NCBI GenBank assembly: GCA_031081715.1 | Contig: JAVHMA010000003.1 | Span: 1-64,000 of the forward strand | Origin: Armatimonadota bacterium | GTDB taxonomy: Bacteria; Sysuimicrobiota; Sysuimicrobiia; Sysuimicrobiales; Humicultoraceae | Reading direction: 5' to 3' | Length of the DNA: 64,000 nucleotides | Part shown: positions 1-10,052 of the stretch, piece by piece | Layout: the number at the start of each line of letters is the position of its first letter | How positions within the stretch are numbered: position 1 is the first letter of the stretch | Program-made: the position numbers and the translations under genes | The notes under the pieces: model-generated | What the model saw: only the letters and a program-made list of their open reading frames with translations | What the model was told of the DNA's origin: nothing | The model's database searches: none

Positions 1-996
1 GTCCACGCTGCGCGCGTCCGCCACGCTGACCTCGCCCACGTCGGTGTCGATGAGGTAGTCGGCGTAGGTACCCATGAAGAACGCCGTGCGGATGCGGCCG
101 GCCAGGCCCTCCCCGTCGGTGGCGACCCGGATCGCCTCGGGCCGCGCCATCAGGGTGGCCGCGCCCGCCGGTATCCCGGGCTGCCGGTAGGCGAAGCGGT
201 AGTCGCCCACGCGCACCATGCCGTCCTCGACCGTCGCCGGCAGCAGGTTGGCCTCGCCGATGAAGTCGGCGACGAACCGGGAGGCGGGCCGCCGGTACAG
301 ATCGGTCGGCGTGCCGATCTGCTCGATGCGACCCTGGTTCATCACCACGACCGTGTCGGAGATCGCCAGCGCCTCGGACTGGTCGTGGGTGACGTAGACG
401 CTGGTGATCCCCAGCTCCTGCTGGAGCACGCGGATATCGGCGCGCACGCGCTTGCGCAGCTTCGCGTCCAGGTTGGAGAGCGGCTCGTCGAAGAGCAGCA
501 CCCGCGGCTCCATGATCAGCGCCCGGGCGAGCGCCACGCGCTGCTGCTGGCCGCCCGACAGCTGGCCCGGCTGGCGGCCCTCCAGACCGGGCAGCCCCAC
601 GAGCTGGAGCACCTCGGCGACGCGGCGCCGGACCTCGGCCTCGGGCCGTCGCTGGACGCGGAGCCCGTAGGCCACGTTCTCGAAGACGCTCAGGTGCGGA
701 AAGAGCGCGTACGCCTGGAAGACCATCGTCACGCTGCGGTTGGCCGCCGGCAGCGGGGTCACGTCCTCGTCGCCGATGAAGACGCGGCCGCTCGTCGGCT
801 GCTCGAGGCCGGCGATGATCCGCAGCGTGGTGGTCTTGCCGCACCCCGACGGCCCGAGCAGCGTGACCAGACTGCCGGGCGGGATCTCCAGGCTCACGCG
901 ATCGGCGGCGATGACGCGGCCGAACCGCTTGGTGATCTCTTCGAGGCGCACGGGCGTCGCCTCGCCGTGCTGTCGTGGGCGCGTCTGCTCCGCCAC
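1..996 (-). CDS. ABC importer ATPase, FbpC/AfuC/PotA type (3' end off the window)
   Basis: This is the cytoplasmic ATPase of the first of two tandem importers. The minus-strand frame is open from a GTG at 996 (VAEQTRPR) to the left edge, giving about 332 residues with no stop, so the C-terminus lies outside. Walker A GPSGCGKTTT lies near residue 50, the signature LSGGQQQRV near residue 150, and a TOBE-like region occupies the end. The start follows the permease stop by 13 bases. An upstream GTG overlapping that stop is in another frame. In this family the ATPase pairs with one large double-domain permease and a periplasmic binding protein, and those are the next two genes upstream. The substrate is not readable from the ATPase. 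The family is certain; a sugar-phosphate substrate rather than iron is inferred from the operon. Confidence 0.93.
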   Translation of the reverse strand, partial: MAEQTRPRQHGEATPVRLEEITKRFGRVIAADRVSLEIPPGSLVTLLGPSGCGKTTTLRIIAGLEQPTSGRVFIGDEDVTPLPAANRSVTMVFQAYALFPHLSVFENVAYGLRVQRRPEAEVRRRVAEVLQLVGLPGLEGRQPGQLSGGQQQRVALARALIMEPRVLLFDEPLSNLDAKLRKRVRADIRVLQQELGITSVYVTHDQSEALAISDTVVVMNQGRIEQIGTPTDLYRRPASRFVADFIGEANLLPATVEDGMVRVGDYRFAYRQPGIPAGAATLMARPEAIRVATDGEGLAGRIRTAFFMGTYADYLIDTDVGEVSVADARSVD

Positions 997-1009
997 CGCC
1001 GGCTCCCCG

Positions 1010-3235
1010 TCACATGGTGGGCATGCCGCCGGCCGCCCGGCCGCCCAGGCGCTGGTTCAGCAGGTAGAGCCCCACGATCACCAGCGCCATGAACACGACC
1101 AGGACCCACGAGAGCGCCGCCCCCAGGCCGACGGTGCCGTAGTTAATGTACGAGAGGATCTGCGTGGTCGCCAGGTTGGTCCGCGGCGTGATCAGGAAGA
1201 TAACCTGGCTGATGGCGGTCATCGCGCGCACGAAGCTGAAGATCAGCCCCGAGAGGATGGCCGCGCGGACCAGCGGGAGCACGACCCGCCGCAGCGTGGT
1301 CGGCGAGCTCGCCCGCAGCATCGTGGACGCTTCTTCGAGCGAGCGGTCGATCTGCAGGACGGAGGCCACGCCCGCGCGCAGTGCCACGGGCATGTTCCGG
1401 AAGACGAACGCCAGGATGATGATGAGCTCGGTGCCCGTCAGCAGCAAGGCCCCCTGGTTGAAGGCGAGGATGTACCCGATGCCCATGACCGTGCCCGGCG
1501 TCGCGAATGAGAGCATCGAGCAGAACTCCAGCGCGCTCCGGCCTCGGAAGGTGTACCGGGTGACCAGGTAGCCGATCAGGAAGCCCACGATGGTCGAGGG
1601 GATCGCCGCGATCGCCGACAGCCAGGCGGTGGTCCGGAACACGGCCCACCCGGTGGGCGAGAGCCCTCTGAAGTGCTCGAGCGTGAACGTGTAGTCGAAG
1701 CCCCACAGCTTCGTGACGCTGCCCACCGCCACCGAGCCGTAGAGGACGACGATGACCGCGACCCAAGCGACGAAGACGCCGGTCACCGCGTAGTCCAGGG
1801 TCCGCGGCAAGGGCCGCACGACCCCCTGGGTCGGGCGTCCGGTCACGGTGACGTACGAGGTCAAGCCGACCCACCGATGTTGGATCAGGAAGATCGTCAG
1901 GGTGAGGGTGAGCAGCGCCGCGCCGAACACCGCCGCCTCGGACGTGCCGCGCCCGGTCGCGGCAAAGAAGATCTCTGTGGCGAGGTAGGGCAGCCCGCCG
2001 CCGACGACGACAGGGTTGCCGAAATCGGCCAGGCTCTCGATCGCGGTCAGCAGGAAGGCGTTCGCCACGCCCGGCCGGGCCAGCGGCCAGATCACGGTCC
2101 GCAGGATGTGCCAGCGGTTCGCACCGAGCGTCTCCGCCGCCTCCTCGAGCGCGACGTTGAGCTGCCGGACGACCCCCTGCAGGATGAGGAACGCGATGGG
2201 CGTGTAGGCCAAAACCTGCGCGATCCCGACGCCCAGCATCCCGAAGAAGATGGTGGTGTTGAGTCCAAGGAGGTGATGGGTAATATACCCCCGCCGGCCG
2301 AGCAGGTAGATAATGGCGAGCCCGAGCACGAACGGTGGGGTGATGATCGGCAGGATCGAGACCGGGCCGAAGAGCTTCCGCGTCGGCAGACTGGACCGTT
2401 CGGCCAGCAGCGCGAAGAGGAACCCGAGCGCGGTCGCGACGACGCCTACCACCAGCGCCAGCAGGATGCTGTTGCGCACCGCGCCGAACCCGAAGTAGAG
2501 CACGCCGAGCGCGCTCCCCCCCAGCCAGACGCCGAGCCCCCAGAGCGCCGTCGCGCGCGCGCGCCGCGTGAGCGCGGCCGCGACGAGCGCTCCCACGCCC
2601 CCGAGCACCGCGCCCGCCAGGAGCCCCTGGTGCATCTCGTTCTGCGGAGTCGCCGGGTTGTCGAGCAGCAGGAAGGCAGGCGAGGAGATCGTCTGCCGCA
2701 CCACGTCGAGCGTCAGGCGGCCGTCGATGTACACGCTGCCCTGGAGCACCGCCCAGAGCGGATAAAGGATGAAGACGAGCACGAACGCCGCGGCCCAGAC
2801 AATGCAGACGCCGATGAACGCGTCGGCCTGCACGTAGCCGCCGAGCGCCAGGCCGATCCCGACCAGCGCCAGGAAGCCGAGCGCGGCGACGAGCGCGCCG
2901 GGCCCGATGGCCTGCCCGCGGGTCGCAAGCGCCGTGAAGACCGCGAGCGCGCCCACCGCCCCGACGGCCAGGGCCAGCCGGCCGCGCCGGTAGAGCGGCA
3001 ACGGAGCAACGCCGAGCGACCCGGCCAGCGCGGCGCACAGCACGGCCACGGCGACCGTCCACTCGCCGGCGAGCAACTCGACGCCCAGGGTGCCAGGGAC
3101 GAACGTCCAGAGGTCGCGGCCCACGCGGCCCCATGGCAGCAACAGCGCGCCGGCGAGTGTAACGACGCCCCAGGCCACGACGGTGGCGTTCGCCCGGGGC
3201 GCCGCTCCAGCGAGGGTCAGAGTGCTCCGGCCCAT
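1010..3235 (-). CDS. ABC importer permease, two fused MetI-type domains plus N-terminal membrane extension
   Basis: This inner-membrane permease has 741 residues. Two transmembrane permease domains are fused, each ending in an EAA loop that docks the ATPase: EEAAETLGANRWHILRTVIW in the first half and EEASTMLRASSPTTLRRVVL in the second. FbpB/ThiP-type permeases are usually about 500-560 residues, like the sister permease at 5434-7077 with 547. The excess here is a run of hydrophobic segments over the first 200 or so residues, before the first permease domain. As I recall, AfuB-type hexose-phosphate permeases are also long, which fits the operon's carbohydrate enzymes, but I cannot confirm homology of the extension. 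The gene starts 12 bases after the binding-protein stop and ends 13 bases before the ATPase, so the three are clearly co-transcribed. Confidence 0.93.
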   Translation of the reverse strand: MGRSTLTLAGAAPRANATVVAWGVVTLAGALLLPWGRVGRDLWTFVPGTLGVELLAGEWTVAVAVLCAALAGSLGVAPLPLYRRGRLALAVGAVGALAVFTALATRGQAIGPGALVAALGFLALVGIGLALGGYVQADAFIGVCIVWAAAFVLVFILYPLWAVLQGSVYIDGRLTLDVVRQTISSPAFLLLDNPATPQNEMHQGLLAGAVLGGVGALVAAALTRRARATALWGLGVWLGGSALGVLYFGFGAVRNSILLALVVGVVATALGFLFALLAERSSLPTRKLFGPVSILPIITPPFVLGLAIIYLLGRRGYITHHLLGLNTTIFFGMLGVGIAQVLAYTPIAFLILQGVVRQLNVALEEAAETLGANRWHILRTVIWPLARPGVANAFLLTAIESLADFGNPVVVGGGLPYLATEIFFAATGRGTSEAAVFGAALLTLTLTIFLIQHRWVGLTSYVTVTGRPTQGVVRPLPRTLDYAVTGVFVAWVAVIVVLYGSVAVGSVTKLWGFDYTFTLEHFRGLSPTGWAVFRTTAWLSAIAAIPSTIVGFLIGYLVTRYTFRGRSALEFCSMLSFATPGTVMGIGYILAFNQGALLLTGTELIIILAFVFRNMPVALRAGVASVLQIDRSLEEASTMLRASSPTTLRRVVLPLVRAAILSGLIFSFVRAMTAISQVIFLITPRTNLATTQILSYINYGTVGLGAALSWVLVVFMALVIVGLYLLNQRLGGRAAGGMPTM

Positions 3236-3247
3236 GCCGGGCTCCTC

Positions 3248-4264
3248 CTATTTGGGCAGGGGGAACACCTCCCGCGTCCACCGCCCGACGAGCCCGTCGC
3301 GCACGGCCGCCGTGCCGTACTTGGGGAAGTCGTACCGGATAACGTTGAAGTCCTGGAAGCGCGGCGCCACACTGGGCACGGGCGTCTTCGCGTTGGACGG
3401 GAGCTGGTACGACTTCGCCTGAGCCGCCAGCGCCTGCGCCTCGGGCGTGAGCGCCCAGTCGATGAACGCGATCGCGTTGGCGCGGTTGGGCGCGCCCTTC
3501 ACCAGGCTGAGGCCCCCGATCTCGTACCCGGTGCCGTCGCGGGCGGAGCCGTAGGTCACCGGGAACCCGGAAAGGATCTGGAGCACCGCATCGTGGACGA
3601 ACGTCACGCCGATCGCCACCTCGCCGCGGCCCGCGAGCACGCCCGGTGCGGCGCCGGCGCGGGTGTACTCGGCGACATTGCGGTGGATGCGCTTGAGCAG
3701 GTCGAACGCCCTCGCCTCCCCGTAGAGCTGCACGATGGTGGCGATCATGGTGTACCCGGTGCCCGAGGTATTCGGGTTCGGGTAGGCCACCAGCCCGCGC
3801 AGCCGAGGGTCGGCCAGCGCCTCCCAGGTGCGGGGCTCGGGGATGTTCTTCTCGCGCAGCAGCGCGCCGTTCACCGCCCAGCCCAGCACGCCCGCGTAGA
3901 GCGGAATGTACTTGTTCTGGACGGCGTCACGCAGCGAGGGGCGGAGGTCGTCCCACGCCTTCGGCCGGTAGAACTCGGTCAGGCCTTCCTCGTTGGCGAC
4001 GAAGTGCGGGTCGCCCGTGCCGCCGAACCACACGTCGAAGACCGGGTTCGCGCGCTCGGCCCGCAGGCGCGCGAGCGCCTCCCCGGAACTCAGCCGGACG
4101 AAGTCGAGCTGGATGCCGGTCGCCCGCGGGAACTGCGCCTTGAGCAGGTCGCACCACTCCACGTTGGGGCTGCACAGCACGACCACCCGCCCGGCCGGGG
4201 CCGCCTGGGCGAGCCCCCCCGCCCCGAACGCCACCAGCAGTGCCAGGATCACGATACGCGTCAC
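3248..4264 (-). CDS. Periplasmic substrate-binding protein, FbpA/AfuA family (importer 1)
   Basis: The protein has 338 residues with a cleavable signal peptide (MTRIVILALLVAFGAGGLAQA) and then the extracellular solute-binding fold, starting RVVVLCSPNVEWCDLLKAQF. It captures the solute and delivers it to the permease encoded 12 bases downstream. The family includes iron(III)-binding FbpA, 2-aminoethylphosphonate binders and hexose-phosphate AfuA. The adjacent tyrosine pair that binds ferric iron in FbpA is not apparent in the corresponding region (VAEYTRAGAAPGVLAGRG), which argues against iron. A HAD phosphatase and a sugar-type isomerase and dehydrogenase in the same operon favour a phosphorylated or simple carbohydrate, but this is inference. 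A 72-base gap separates it from the preceding ATPase gene, and the ATG has a GGAGG-type ribosome site. Confidence 0.9.
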   Translation of the reverse strand: MTRIVILALLVAFGAGGLAQAAPAGRVVVLCSPNVEWCDLLKAQFPRATGIQLDFVRLSSGEALARLRAERANPVFDVWFGGTGDPHFVANEEGLTEFYRPKAWDDLRPSLRDAVQNKYIPLYAGVLGWAVNGALLREKNIPEPRTWEALADPRLRGLVAYPNPNTSGTGYTMIATIVQLYGEARAFDLLKRIHRNVAEYTRAGAAPGVLAGRGEVAIGVTFVHDAVLQILSGFPVTYGSARDGTGYEIGGLSLVKGAPNRANAIAFIDWALTPEAQALAAQAKSYQLPSNAKTPVPSVAPRFQDFNVIRYDFPKYGTAAVRDGLVGRWTREVFPLPK

Positions 4265-4336
4265 GGAACCACCTCCCAGGTCTCTTCCTCCGGTCCCGAA
4301 GGTCCCTGTATCAAGGTCCTACCGTGTACTACCGTG

Positions 4337-5433
<1,097 letters not shown>

Positions 5434-5437
<4 letters not shown>

Positions 5438-7077
5438 GCGCCCACCCGGGCCGGCAGCCCCCGCACCGCGCGCCCGAGCGCGACCTGCGCGATCCACACG
5501 GCCGCCAGCGTCAGCGCCAGCAGCATCGTGGTCAGCGCCGCGGCCGCGCCCCAGATGCCGTTACCGATCATGTTGAGAATGGCGAACGTCGCCACGACGT
5601 TGCCGGGCGCGACCAGAAAGACCACGATGCTCACGTTGGTGACCGCGCGGATGAACGACACGACGAAGGCGCCGGCGAAGGCACGCCGCAGCAGCGGCAG
5701 GTAGATATCCCACAGCACCCGCAGCCCGCTCGCGCCCAGGTTCGTGGCCGCCTCCTCAATCGACCGTTCGATCTGTTTCAGCGTGGCCACGGCCGCCTGG
5801 TAGCCCATGGGGAGATGCCAGAACGCGAGCGCGAGCGCAATGATCCAGACCGTGCCCACGAGCTCGAGCGGCGGCCGGTTGAATGCGAGCACGAAGCCCA
5901 CCCCGACGAAGACCCCGGGCAGGGCACCGGGCAGCACCGCCAGGAAGTCGAGCGCGGCCCGCAGCGGCAACGGCCGCGAGGTGAGGAACGCGACCGCCAC
6001 CGCCACCACGCCGGTGATCGCCCCCGCGAGCGCGCCGATCCGCACGCTCGCCCACAGCGTCGGCAGGCGGTCGGCGGCGAGCCGCCAGTGGGCCAGCGTC
6101 GGCGTCCAGTCGCGGCCCCACACGGTCGTGAACGCCCCCGCGATGACCCCGAGGTAGACGAGCACCACGAGCACCGTCATGGCGGCGCAGAAACTCGCGG
6201 CGGCCCACCGGAGCGCCGGGTGCGTGGGCGGGTGGTCGATCGGGGAGCCGCGGCCGGTCACGGTGACGTAGGCCCGCCGGCTCACCCAGTAGCGCTCCAG
6301 GAGGAACAGGACGGTCGTCGGCACGATCAGCATCGCCACGACGAGCGCGGCGCCCTTGAGGTCAGCCAACCCCTCCATGCGGAACCAGGCCTCGGTCGCC
6401 AGCAGCGGGAAGCCGCCCGCGATCACGACCGCGTTGCCGAAATCGGCGAGCACCGAGATCGCGACGACGAGGGCGGCCCCGGCGATGCCGGGCCGCGCGA
6501 GCGCCAGGGTGACCGTCCGCACGACGGTCCACTCGTCCGCGCCGAGGTTGCGCGCCGCGTGCTCCAGGCTGGGATTGATCGCCTCCAGCACGCCGATGAT
6601 GATGAGCATCGCCAGCGGGAAGAACGCCACCGTCTGCACCAGCCACAGTCCGTGCCACCCGAAGATGTTCACGTCCAGGCCCAGCAGCGTCCGCGTGATC
6701 AGCCCCTGGCGGCCAAACATCAGGATGTAGGCGAACGCCACCATGAACGGCGGCGCGAACAGCGGGAGGAGCGCGACGCCGCGGAAGAACCGGCGGCCGG
6801 GGACGTCGGGCCGCGTGGCCGCGAACGCGAACACCAGGCCCGCGAAGGTCGCGGTCACCGTCGAGAGCACCATCATCACCAGGCTGTTGCGGGCGGCCTG
6901 GAGCCACCGCACGCTGCGGGGAATCGCCAGGTAGTCGGCAAGCGCAGGGTAGACAAGCACGCGGAATGTCGGGTAGAGCACGAAGACCCCGAGCGTCGCC
7001 AGCGCGGCGAGGAAGGCGAGCGCGACCCCGGGGTCGGCGAGCTGACGCCGCAGGCCGCTCAGCGAGGTGGTCGCCAC
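5434..7077 (-). CDS. ABC importer permease, two fused MetI-type domains (importer 2)
   Basis: This 547-residue inner-membrane protein has about twelve hydrophobic segments in two homologous halves. Each half carries an ATPase-contacting EAA loop: EHAARNLGADEWTVVRTVTL and EEAATNLGASGLRVLWDIYL. The length is normal for the FbpB/ThiP family, unlike the longer paralogue at 1010-3235. The two are clearly related (RRxYVTVTGR occurs between the halves of both), so the tandem importers look like a duplication followed by divergence. The 3' end overlaps the ATPase start by four bases. The 72-base gap towards the upstream binding-protein gene holds a very strong hairpin (7098-7127) that may set the binding-protein to permease expression ratio. 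Confidence 0.93.
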
Positions 7078-7097
7078 GGTCGCCCGGCGGCCGGCAC

Positions 7098-7127
7098 CGG
7101 GGCGGCGGCCGTCCGGCCGCCGCCCCG
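7098..7127 (-). promoter_or_regulatory. Strong GC hairpin between binding-protein and permease genes
   Basis: Two perfect 13-base inverted arms (CGGGGCGGCGGCC and its complement) flank the four-base loop at 7111-7114. The hairpin lies in the 72-base gap between the binding-protein stop (7150) and the permease start (7077). No T-run follows, so it is not a classic intrinsic terminator. In ABC operons such hairpins commonly protect the binding-protein mRNA or attenuate downstream transcription. That role is inference here. Confidence 0.6.
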
Positions 7128-7149
7128 CGCCGTGGTCCTCACGGGTCGC

Positions 7150-8175
7150 CTACCGGCCGATCTCCCGCTGCCAGCGCTCCCGGATGCGGCTCATGTTCTG
7201 GATCGCCCAGTCGCGGTCGTAGCGGACGAACCGCAGCTGGTCGAAGGGCGTCGCGCCTGTGGGCACCGGGACGTCGCCGCGGACCGGATACCGGAACCCG
7301 TAGGACGCGTTGATGACCTGCGGAACCCGGGTCAGCAGGAAGTCCACGTAGGCCCGGGCCCCGTCGGGGTTGGGCCCGCCCTTGATGATGGAGGCCGCCC
7401 CGATCTCGAAGGCGGTGTCCGGAGGCACCAGGGTCTCTAGCGGCTGCATGTTGGCCAGCCGGGCGCCGATGCCCTCGTGCGCCCACTGCATGCCGACGAC
7501 CCCCTCGCCGCGGGCGAGCAGGGTGATCGTGCCGGGCGCGGTGGGCGTGTACTGCGAAGCGTTCGCGTTGAGCTGGCGCAGCCAGGCCCAGGCGCGGTCC
7601 TCGCCCAGACGGAAGATCTGGGCAGCCACGAAGATGAAGCCGCCGCCCGTGGTCATGGGGCTCGGCATGATGAACTGGCCGCGGAACTCGGGCCGGACCA
7701 GGTCGTCCCAGGTCGCGGGCTTCGCCACGCGGCGGGGCGCCATGTCGCGGTCCCACCGGTCGGTGTTGATGATGATCCCCAGCGCGCCCAGGTACCAGCC
7801 GTGCCAGAATCCGTTGGGGTCGCGGTAGGCCGGGTTGACCCTGGCCTCGGCCGCCACGGGCGACCGATACGCCAGCAACAGCCCCTCGGTCGCGAGCGGG
7901 GCGTGGAAGTCCGCCGACCCGCCGACGAAGATGTCGGCGCGCGGCCGGTCCTTCTCGGCGCGGATGCGCGCGGCCAGGGTGCCGGCCGCGGCGACGCTCA
8001 GCGCTTCCACCTGGATGCCGGTCCGCCGCGTGAACTCCCGGTGGACGAGCGTGGTCTCCAGGTCGGGCAGCGCCGAGTACACCACGATGCGGTTGGGCTG
8101 GGCGAAGGTCACGCCGGCGCCAGCCCCGGAGAGGACCAGCGTGGCCAGCACCCCCAGGATCAGGACTCGCCTCAT
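7150..8175 (-). CDS. Periplasmic substrate-binding protein, FbpA/AfuA family (importer 2)
   Basis: The protein has 341 residues. An ATG lies five codons upstream at 8190, but the purine run of that stretch (AGGGGGGAG) is a ribosome site for the ATG at 8175, so I start there. The signal peptide MRRVLILGVLATLVLSG ends near AGAGVTFAQ, followed by the binding fold beginning NRIVVYSALPDLETTLVHRE. It is a paralogue of 3248-4264. The equivalent of the FbpA iron-ligand tyrosine pair is not evident (ASQYTPTAPGTITLLARGEG), arguing against ferric iron. It belongs to the importer formed with 5434-7077 and 4337-5437, and is preceded 21 bases upstream by the HAD phosphatase. Solute unknown; a sugar acid, sugar phosphate or polyol is plausible from the enzymes at the head of the operon. 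Confidence 0.9.
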   Translation of the reverse strand: MRRVLILGVLATLVLSGAGAGVTFAQPNRIVVYSALPDLETTLVHREFTRRTGIQVEALSVAAAGTLAARIRAEKDRPRADIFVGGSADFHAPLATEGLLLAYRSPVAAEARVNPAYRDPNGFWHGWYLGALGIIINTDRWDRDMAPRRVAKPATWDDLVRPEFRGQFIMPSPMTTGGGFIFVAAQIFRLGEDRAWAWLRQLNANASQYTPTAPGTITLLARGEGVVGMQWAHEGIGARLANMQPLETLVPPDTAFEIGAASIIKGGPNPDGARAYVDFLLTRVPQVINASYGFRYPVRGDVPVPTGATPFDQLRFVRYDRDWAIQNMSRIRERWQREIGR

Positions 8176-8196
8176 GTTCTCCCCCCTCATGGTCGC

Positions 8197-9045
8197 TCAG
8201 GATGCGTGCGTGCCGTCCCGCCGTGCGCGGGACAGGATGAACCGTTCGATGACCTCTCCAAGCCCGCCCTCGTCGTTGCTGGGCGCGACGTAGTCGGCCC
8301 GCGCCCGGAGCGCATCGGGGGCATTCGCCATCGCCACCCCCAGGCCTGCGTACTCGACCATCGCCAGGTCGTTGAGGTTGTCGCCGACGGCGATGATCTC
8401 CTCTCGCGCGATTCCCAGATGCGTCGCGGCGGCCCGTAGCGCCTCGCCCTTGCTCACCCCTGGCGGCAGGACCTCCAGGTAGGTGGCCTCTGAGAACACG
8501 TGGTTGACCGGGAACGGCAGCGCGTCAAGCTCGGGCACCACCGCGGCCAGCGCCGCCGGCGGACCGATGATCAGGATCTTCATCGGATCGGTGGAGAGCC
8601 AGTCGGCCAGGTCGCCGACGGCCTCGGCCTGGAGGCTGTCCTTCTGCTGGTAGGCCGCGGTGATCTCGTTCATCCGCCCGATGTAGACCCGGTCGTCCAC
8701 GTAGAGGTGCGGCTGGACGGCCGGGTGCCGCCTGAGGAGACGCAGCACCGCGCGCGCGTGTTCTGCGGGCAGGGCCCGCCGGAGCCAGACCTCGTCGCGC
8801 GCGAAGTCGTAGACCAGCGCGCCGTTGTAGAGGATGGCGGGGGGATCGGCCCCCAGGCCCTCGACGAACCGGCGGGCGGAGGGCCAGATCCGGCCGGTCG
8901 CCAGACAGACCCGCACCCCCTGCGCCTGCGCGGCCCGCACCGCGTCGCGCACCGGCGCGGTGATCTCGCGCTGCGCGTTGACGAGCGTGCCGTCGATGTC
9001 CGCGACCAGCAGGCGGTAGCGCACGCGTCCCTCGGGCCCCGGCAC
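8197..9045 (-). CDS. Cof-type HAD superfamily phosphatase
   Basis: This 282-residue cytoplasmic phosphatase has a GTG start one base after the upstream dehydrogenase stop. HAD motif I is DIDGTLVNAQ, with the nucleophile Asp and the acid/base Asp two residues later. Motif II is CLATGRIWPSA, the motif III lysine is probably in PPGVSKGEAL, and motif IV is GDNLNDLAM. A Cof-type C2 cap lies between motifs II and III (roughly residues 85-200). Members dephosphorylate sugar phosphates and related metabolites with broad specificity. Its position between carbohydrate enzymes and two importers suggests it acts on the imported compound or a phosphorylated intermediate, which supports a sugar-phosphate reading of the transporters. 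The precise substrate cannot be read from sequence. Confidence 0.92.
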   Translation of the reverse strand: MPGPEGRVRYRLLVADIDGTLVNAQREITAPVRDAVRAAQAQGVRVCLATGRIWPSARRFVEGLGADPPAILYNGALVYDFARDEVWLRRALPAEHARAVLRLLRRHPAVQPHLYVDDRVYIGRMNEITAAYQQKDSLQAEAVGDLADWLSTDPMKILIIGPPAALAAVVPELDALPFPVNHVFSEATYLEVLPPGVSKGEALRAAATHLGIAREEIIAVGDNLNDLAMVEYAGLGVAMANAPDALRARADYVAPSNDEGGLGEVIERFILSRARRDGTHAS

Positions 9046-9046
9046 C

Positions 9047-10033
9047 TCAGCCGCCGAGCGGCAGCGCGACCGGCTGGCCGGTCCGCGCCGCGCGGTAGGT
9101 GGCCTCGACCAGCTCGGTGGCCCGGTAGCCGTCCTCGGCGGTGACGGCCGGCGGCCGCTCCCCGAGCACCGTGTCGATGAACAGCCGGTCCTCGGCGAGG
9201 TAGCCCCACTTCTCCTCGAACGTCATGTGGAAGCAGTCGATCGCTTCCACCTGCTCGCGCATGCCCGGCGCAAACCAGGCGCGCTCGAGCTCCTCGGTCA
9301 CGACCGTGCAGTGGTCGCCGTAGATCTCCACGCGCTCATAGGGGAAGAACCACGACGTGTGGGCCACGCTGGTGACCGAGGCCACGACCCCGCTCGCGAA
9401 CGTGAACAGCATGACGAACCCGTCGAGCTCGCGGTAGACGCTCTGCCGGGCCGCGCCCGCGACCGCCACCACCTCGCCGAACAGGTATCGGCCCATGTCG
9501 AAGAGGTGGACCGGGGTCTCGTACAGGTAGCCGCCCGTCACCGCGGGGTCGCCGGTCCACGGCGGCTGCACCAGCTCGCCGCGGTTGTGCTTCATCTGCG
9601 CCAGCCGCGGGGTGATGCGGCCTTCCTCGATGCGCTGGCGCGCGAAGCGGTACACGTTGGAGAACCGGCGGTTGAACCCGATCTGGTAGGCGCCCCGCGC
9701 CCGCGCGGCGGCGTCGCGGATTTGCCGCGCGCCGTCCAGCGACGTCGCCATCGGCTTCTCCGAGAACACGTGCAGCCCGGCCTCGAGGGCGGCCAGCACC
9801 GGCTCGACGTGTCGCGCGTTGGGCGTGCAGACGAAGACCGCCTGCGCGCCGGCGTCGATGAGGGCCTCCAGCCCGTCCATCGCCGGCACGCCGGCCTCGT
9901 CCGCCAGTCGCCGGGCCGCCGCGGGCACGACGTCCGCGACCCCGACGAGCGTGACGCGCGGATCGCGCCGCAGGCACGTGGCGTGGATGCGGCCGATGAA
10001 CCCGGCGCCCAGGATGCCGACCTTCGCGCTCAT
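9047..10033 (-). CDS. Gfo/Idh/MocA family NAD(P)-dependent oxidoreductase
   Basis: The protein has 328 residues. The N-terminal Rossmann fold begins VGILGAGFIGRIHATCL, with the glycine motif at about residues 8-13. The family motif EKPMATSL near residue 95 carries the catalytic-site lysine. The C-terminal part has the alpha/beta substrate fold, including TGGYLYETPVHLFDMGRYLF, where the aspartate and histidine shape the sugar site. The family oxidises hydroxyls of sugars, inositols and related compounds (for example myo-inositol 2-dehydrogenase). It starts 19 bases after the isomerase stop and ends one base before the phosphatase, so the three enzymes form one transcription unit feeding from the importers. 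The substrate is inferred to be a polyol or sugar and cannot be narrowed. Confidence 0.92.
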   Translation of the reverse strand: MSAKVGILGAGFIGRIHATCLRRDPRVTLVGVADVVPAAARRLADEAGVPAMDGLEALIDAGAQAVFVCTPNARHVEPVLAALEAGLHVFSEKPMATSLDGARQIRDAAARARGAYQIGFNRRFSNVYRFARQRIEEGRITPRLAQMKHNRGELVQPPWTGDPAVTGGYLYETPVHLFDMGRYLFGEVVAVAGAARQSVYRELDGFVMLFTFASGVVASVTSVAHTSWFFPYERVEIYGDHCTVVTEELERAWFAPGMREQVEAIDCFHMTFEEKWGYLAEDRLFIDTVLGERPPAVTAEDGYRATELVEATYRAARTGQPVALPLGG

Positions 10034-10052
10034 GCTTCGCCTCCCCGCGGCC

